A stretch of 64,000 nucleotides of DNA. Source: Fibrobacter sp. (GTDB lineage: Bacteria > Fibrobacterota > Fibrobacteria > Fibrobacterales > Fibrobacteraceae). Position 1 is the first letter of the stretch; each line of letters begins with the position of its first letter. Positions 62,084 to 64,000 of this stretch are shown here, one piece after another. Below the pieces are notes generated by a model, which saw only the letters and a program-made list of their open reading frames with translations, did not search any database and had not been told where the DNA came from. The stretch is from positions 3,668 through 67,667 of the forward strand of contig JAFZOV010000102.1 in assembly GCA_017550445.1 (NCBI GenBank). The letters are read 5' to 3'. The position numbers and the translations under genes were made by a program.

Positions 62084-63469
62084 ATGTCTAGTTTGAATTC
62101 TGAGCGCCTTAATTCCTTTGGTACCGCAAGCATCCCGAAACTGGTTTTGCAGTTCTCGGTCCCGGCGATTATCAGCATGCTGGTGAATGCCCTCTACAAC
62201 GTGGTTGACCGATTCTTCGTGGGACAGGGCGTGGGCAGCCTCGGCATCGCAGGCATTACGCTGTGCTTCCCCATTTGCTTATTTATTATGGCGATGTCCA
62301 TGATGGTGGGCGTGGGCGGCAATACGCTTTTCGCCATTCGCCTCGGGCAAAAGAAGTACATTCAGGCAAGCATTATCCTGAACAACTCCTTTTCACTTTT
62401 GATTTTGATGGCTCTCGGCACGTTCACGCTCGGTGAAATTTTCATGGAGCCGCTCCTGAAGTTGTTCGGCGCAAGCGAGCAGACTTTGCCGGTGGCGAGC
62501 AGCTACATGCGCATTCTTTTGTGCGGCGCTGTTTTCCAGACAATTGCGCCCGGCATGAACCACTTTATCCGTTCGATGGGGCACCCGAAAACAGCCATGT
62601 TCCGCGAAATCATCGGTGCGGTTACGAACATTATTCTCGACTTCTTATTCATCATGAAGTTCCACTGGGGAATCGAAGGCGCAGCCTGGGCGACTATCGC
62701 GTCGCAGTTGGTGGCTTCGGCTCTCATTACGCAGTTCTTTGTTAAAAAGTCATCGCCGATTAAGATTCGTTGGCGCCACATGAAGTTGCGCGCCGCCTAC
62801 GTGCGCAAGATTTACATTCTCGGGCTTCCGCCTTCGGTGATGCAGATTTGCAACAGCCTGATGAACGCGATTCTCGCCTGGAGCCTTACCACTTACGGAA
62901 ACATCAGCGTCAAGACGACCGGCGCGCTTTCGGGTGGCGACATGGCGATTTCTGCATTCGGCATTACCAACAGCATCGTTTGCATTATCATTCTCCCGCT
63001 GCTTGGATTTGTGCACGGTACGCAGCCGATTATCGGCTACAACTACGGCGCCCGCTTGAATAGCCGCGTAAAAGAGACGCTTAAGTTCACCTTTATTTAT
63101 GCGGGCAGCTTTATGTTTGTCACCTGGGCAATCCTGATGTGGCAGGCAGAAACATTTGTGGCACCATTTGCACCGAACGATCCGGAACTGATTAAACTTT
63201 CGGCATGGGCCATGCGCATTTTTGCAGCAGCCTTCTTTATGATTCCCTTTGGCATGGTATCGGGAAACTTTTTTCAGGGTACAGGAAAGGCGTTCAGAGC
63301 TATGTTCCTGAACGCCTGCCGTCAAGTGATTCTGCTGATTCCCTTCTTGCTTATTCTACCGCATTTCTTTGAGCTGAAGGGTGTGTTCATGGCGCAGCCC
63401 ATTGCAGACACCGGTGCGGCTGTCATTGGGCTATGCATGCTCGCGCATGAACTGAAAAAGCTGCATTAG
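62084..63469 (+). CDS. MATE-family efflux transporter
   Basis: 461-residue, 12-helix MATE/DinF-type antiporter that exports drugs or metabolites using Na+ or H+. The N-terminus VPAIISMLVNALYNVVDRFFVGQG is a family hallmark (VPAIISMLVNALYN and VVDRFFVGQG), and the second half repeats the pattern (LGLPPSVMQICNSLMN). It shares 4 bp with the convergent fibro-slime gene at the stop codons. The substrate is unknown. Confidence 0.92.
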   Translation: MSSLNSERLNSFGTASIPKLVLQFSVPAIISMLVNALYNVVDRFFVGQGVGSLGIAGITLCFPICLFIMAMSMMVGVGGNTLFAIRLGQKKYIQASIILNNSFSLLILMALGTFTLGEIFMEPLLKLFGASEQTLPVASSYMRILLCGAVFQTIAPGMNHFIRSMGHPKTAMFREIIGAVTNIILDFLFIMKFHWGIEGAAWATIASQLVASALITQFFVKKSSPIKIRWRHMKLRAAYVRKIYILGLPPSVMQICNSLMNAILAWSLTTYGNISVKTTGALSGGDMAISAFGITNSIVCIIILPLLGFVHGTQPIIGYNYGARLNSRVKETLKFTFIYAGSFMFVTWAILMWQAETFVAPFAPNDPELIKLSAWAMRIFAAAFFMIPFGMVSGNFFQGTGKAFRAMFLNACRQVILLIPFLLILPHFFELKGVFMAQPIADTGAAVIGLCMLAHELKKLH

Positions 63470-64000
63470 CGTACATTCACGCGGCGGGTTTCGTTACCGA
63501 TTTTCACGATGTAGGTGCCGGGCATAAGATTCGGCACGACCGTTTCTGCACCGGCGATATTCCCCTGGCGCACGATGCGCCCCTGCAAATCCATAACAGC
63601 AAACCTTGCCGACTGCACACCAGAAATCATTAGGGTAGCAGGCGAAGGGTTCCTCACCGCAAACGTTCCACGCACCTTACGAGAAGCAGCAATTCCATGG
63701 GAGCCATCTGCTCGGCCCAAGGCGATATTCGCCATAATCTCAATGTTGCTCATGGTAGTACGGCGATCGCAGGCGAAAAGATCCAAGTCGTACTTTTTAC
63801 CCGCTTCAAGCTTTCCACTACTACCCTTAAATACATCCAAATCCACATAACCGGGAGCATCTATATGGGTACCGCCAATATCAACGGCAAGCTTATTATC
63901 GATGTAGACCCAGATATCGTCGCCACCGCGGACACCGAAACGCTGTCCTTCCTGGTAAACGAAACTGGAATGCAATTCATAGCAGAAATGATGGTTGCGG
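63466..64000 (-). CDS. Fibro-slime domain protein with C-terminal sorting-like domain, 5' part outside window
   Basis: Only the last 178 residues are present; the frame stays open to the right edge, so the gene starts outside. The visible part begins in a fibro-slime domain (NHHFCYELHSSF, GDDIWVYIDNKLAVDIG, CDRRTTMSNIEI). The end is a separate beta domain (FAVMDLQGRIVRQG, LMPGTYIVKIG, RRVNVR) of the kind found as C-terminal sorting signals of type IX secretion. The two giant fibro-slime proteins do not carry this end. T9SS export is inference; no T9SS gene is in the window. Confidence 0.85.
   Translation of the reverse strand, partial: RNHHFCYELHSSFVYQEGQRFGVRGGDDIWVYIDNKLAVDIGGTHIDAPGYVDLDVFKGSSGKLEAGKKYDLDLFACDRRTTMSNIEIMANIALGRADGSHGIAASRKVRGTFAVRNPSPATLMISGVQSARFAVMDLQGRIVRQGNIAGAETVVPNLMPGTYIVKIGNETRRVNVR

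Noticed and set aside
1..64000. tRNA, rRNA, insertion sequences or prophage
   Set aside because: Gaps between genes are short and none shows a cloverleaf, rRNA sequence, transposase or integrase.

Overview
The window looks like chromosome of a Fibrobacter (Fibrobacter succinogenes or a close relative). The pointers are three fibro-slime domain proteins (51010-55704, 55937-60796, 63466-64000), a large lipoprotein that fits the F. succinogenes paralogous family TIGR02171 (7631-10372), three CotH-kinase lipoproteins, a family 8 glycoside hydrolase at the left edge, and -10 boxes of the TAnnTTTG type known from Bacteroidota, the neighbouring phylum. No rRNA, tRNA, CRISPR array, prophage or recognisable transposase was seen.

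Layout. 1-7544 (minus): the left-edge GH8 endoglucanase, then a run of genes read leftwards for an outer-membrane-type protein, a Gfo/Idh/MocA oxidoreductase, an unusual SppA peptidase, a DUF21/CBS protein and an acyltransferase. 7631-12904: the TIGR02171 lipoprotein, a CotH lipoprotein starting at its stop codon, and a convergent CotH paralogue whose 3' end overlaps it. 13033-24823 (plus) and 24812-32036 (minus): two convergent surface-polysaccharide operons. They carry TagD-, TarI-, TagF- and TagA-like enzymes, two LicD phosphotransferases, a flippase, a polymerase-like protein, four other glycosyltransferases and UDP-glucose dehydrogenase. Together they suggest a phosphodiester-rich, teichoic-acid-like glycan in a diderm cell. 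32188-45226 (minus): a CotH/lamin-tail lipoprotein, a DMT transporter, an S23-type four-helix protein, a lytic transglycosylase, an MCE-HPr-EI operon, a TrmH-type methyltransferase and an M16-like lipoprotein. 45343-50444 (plus): GluQRS and a very large protein with the layout of an SF1 helicase-nuclease but degraded motifs. 50530-60796 (minus): a SPOR protein and two tandem giant fibro-slime proteins. 61099-63469 (plus): an FHA-GGDEF diguanylate cyclase and a MATE transporter, then the 3' part of a third fibro-slime gene with a C-terminal sorting-like domain.

Cross-cutting signals. (1) Eight intergenic loci hold degenerate heptamer repeats (TTCAGAA/TTCGGAA, TAGTTAC, TGTGTAA types), mostly as inverted pairs; several reach into genes and supply their last codons and stop. 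(2) At least seven genes have a TAnnTTTG-like box 4-11 nt before the start codon, which predicts leaderless or nearly leaderless mRNAs. (3) AAAAAG...CTTTTT palindromes sit 29 nt before the starts of both giant fibro-slime genes and of the neighbouring diguanylate cyclase. The most interesting candidates are the heptamer-repeat family with its S23 cassette, the pseudo-helicase, and the TagD-oxidoreductase fusion/aminotransferase/LicD module, which could make a new CDP-activated head group. All functional calls come from motif recognition without database searches.
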